DNA of 6,722 nt from Planctomycetaceae bacterium UBA4732 (GTDB lineage Bacteria > Planctomycetota > Planctomycetia > Gemmatales > Gemmataceae), in assembly GCA_002404095.1 (NCBI GenBank), contig DHJA01000264.1, positions 48,780 to 55,501 of the forward strand, in the 5' to 3' direction. The position numbers were made by a program, and so were the translations under genes. The notes beneath the pieces were generated by a model, which saw only the letters and a list, made by a program, of their open reading frames with translations, ran no database searches and was not told the DNA's origin. Within the stretch, counting starts at the first letter, position 1. Every line of letters starts with the position of its first letter. This document shows, in pieces, positions 6,108 through 6,722 of the stretch.

Positions 6108-6662
6108 ATGGATCGCCACTGGCTTCTCACCTGGACGACCTACGGGACATGGCTGCCCGGCGACGCACGCGGTTCGGTAACGTCAGTGCGCGAAGCCGCT
6201 GGATCGCGCGCCGAAAACGACCAACCGGGGACCGCCTGGGAAGGCCCGCATCCAGGGCTGCGCGCTTCCGCACGCGCCGCGCTCAAGGGGCCACCCGTTT
6301 ACCTGACAGCCGAGCAAGCCAATGCGCTCCTGGACCAATTTCGAGAAACCGCCGTATATCGGGGTTGGCTGTTGCTTGGCGCCGCAGTCATGGCCAACCA
6401 TGTTCATCTCGTCGCTGGTGTACCCGGTGACCCGAACCCCGAAGACCTGATGCGCGACTTTAAGGCGTATGGAAGTCGCGCCCTGAATCGCCGTTGGGGC
6501 AAGCGGGCCAATGGGACTTGGTGGAGCACCGGAGGCGGCTCCCGGCGAAAGCTGCCCGAGGTGGCTGCCGTCCGCGCTGCTCTCGGATACTTGCGGCGTC
6601 AACCAAATCCGCTTCTGATTTGGATCGCCAAAGATCACTCGCCTGGCGAGCCGGGGGCGTAA
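6108..6662 (+). CDS. REP-associated tyrosine transposase (RAYT, IS200-like Y1 family)
   Basis: This 184-residue single-strand DNA transposase belongs to the HUH/Y1 superfamily (Y1_Tnp). The start MDRHWLLTWTTYGTWLPGDARG is the typical opening of RAYT proteins. The HUH metal-binding motif is H98-V99-H100 in VMANHVHLV. The likely nucleophilic tyrosine is Y121 in DFKAYGSRALNRRW (117-130), on the helix after the HUH strand. The C-terminal GYLRRQPNPLLIWI is also family-like, so the enzyme looks intact and possibly active. RAYTs are domesticated-type transposases linked to REP hairpins, which they bind and cleave as single strands. Here the gene lies between two REP pairs. Its last five codons (GEPGA) and its TAA stop are made of repeat sequence, the stop lying in the loop of hairpin C. 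The in-frame extension up to 6009 reads only through palindromes and was not included. No accessory IS200/IS605 TnpB gene is present. Confidence 0.88.
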   Translation: MDRHWLLTWTTYGTWLPGDARGSVTSVREAAGSRAENDQPGTAWEGPHPGLRASARAALKGPPVYLTAEQANALLDQFRETAVYRGWLLLGAAVMANHVHLVAGVPGDPNPEDLMRDFKAYGSRALNRRWGKRANGTWWSTGGGSRRKLPEVAAVRAALGYLRRQPNPLLIWIAKDHSPGEPGA

Positions 6663-6672
6663 GCCCCCGGAG
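6645..6672 (+). repeat. REP-like palindrome C, overlapping the transposase stop
   Basis: The foot GGCGAGC (6645-6651), stem CCGGGGGC (6651-6658) and GCCCCCGG (6663-6670) and loop GTAA are identical to unit A over 28 bases. It is preceded by CTCGCC (6638-6643), so the two feet form a short palindrome around T6644. The transposase stop TAA is at 6660-6662 in the hairpin loop. Confidence 0.9.
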
Positions 6673-6695
6673 TTGCGTTCAGTCGCCGACACCAT

Positions 6696-6722
6696 CCTCC
6701 GGGGGCGTAAGCCCAATGCCCG
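6696..6722 (-). repeat. REP-like palindrome D, imperfect, cut by window end
   Basis: It begins CCTCCGGGGGC (6696-6706) like unit B, but the loop is GTAA instead of TTAC and the second arm is only GCCC (6711-6714), followed by AATGCCCG to the window end. Only four base pairs next to the loop are kept. It lies 23 bases after unit C, the same spacing as A to B, and the spacer shares TTCAGTCGC at the same offset (6678-6686). It is a hybrid or decayed partner of C. Confidence 0.65.

Noticed and set aside
5993..6430. A 145-codon frame across the end of cbs, the REP pair and the transposase start
   Set aside because: It is out of frame with both recognised genes, arginine-rich, and shows no motif.
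6183..6716. A minus-strand frame opposite the transposase, starting inside REP pair C/D
   Set aside because: Its N-terminus (GLRPRRMVS...) is translated palindrome and the rest is antisense to an intact transposase.

Overview
The window is about 6.7 kb of GC-rich bacterial chromosome. It most resembles a planctomycete. The reasons are the style of the transposase (WTTYGTWLPGDARG near its start), GC-rich palindromes of the type gagccGGGGGCgtaaGCCCCC beside genes, and lysine-rich secreted proteins of unknown function next to lipoproteins. This assignment is an inference from recognised patterns, not a search result.

Layout, left to right. (1) 51-1028 (+) is a complete extended-SDR NAD-dependent epimerase/dehydratase. 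(2) 1037-1100 is a pair of inverted REP-like hairpins between two convergent genes. (3) A minus-strand cluster reads right to left: 3456-4439 diadenylate cyclase (DisA_N/DAC domain, c-di-AMP synthesis), 2984-3385 small lipoprotein, 1119-2936 large secreted protein of unknown function. The gaps of 70 and 47 bp and good ribosome binding sites before the last two genes fit one operon. (4) 4440-4662 is a divergent intergenic region. It holds an inverted-repeat element built of a 7-bp tandem repeat (TACTGAC / AGTAGTC) plus weak candidate promoters. (5) 4663-6012 (+) is a cystathionine beta-synthase-type PLP enzyme with two C-terminal CBS domains. (6) 6013-6722 is a REP-associated tyrosine transposase (RAYT, HUH family) enclosed by two composite palindromic REP pairs. 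The first pair abuts the stop codon of the upstream enzyme, and the stop codon of the transposase lies in the loop of a hairpin of the second pair.

How the parts relate. The housekeeping-type genes (sugar epimerase, c-di-AMP synthase, cystathionine beta-synthase) have no obvious single pathway. One conceivable link is that CBS-domain pairs are known adenine-nucleotide receptors, in some proteins for c-di-AMP, and a CBS-domain enzyme is divergent from a c-di-AMP synthase here.

The most interesting structure is the RAYT/REP system. The RAYT-linked repeats and the distant 1037-1100 repeats share an invariant foot, GGCGAGC, while their stem arms differ in sequence yet stay fully complementary. 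This suggests one repeat family in which foot and hairpin shape, rather than stem sequence, are conserved.
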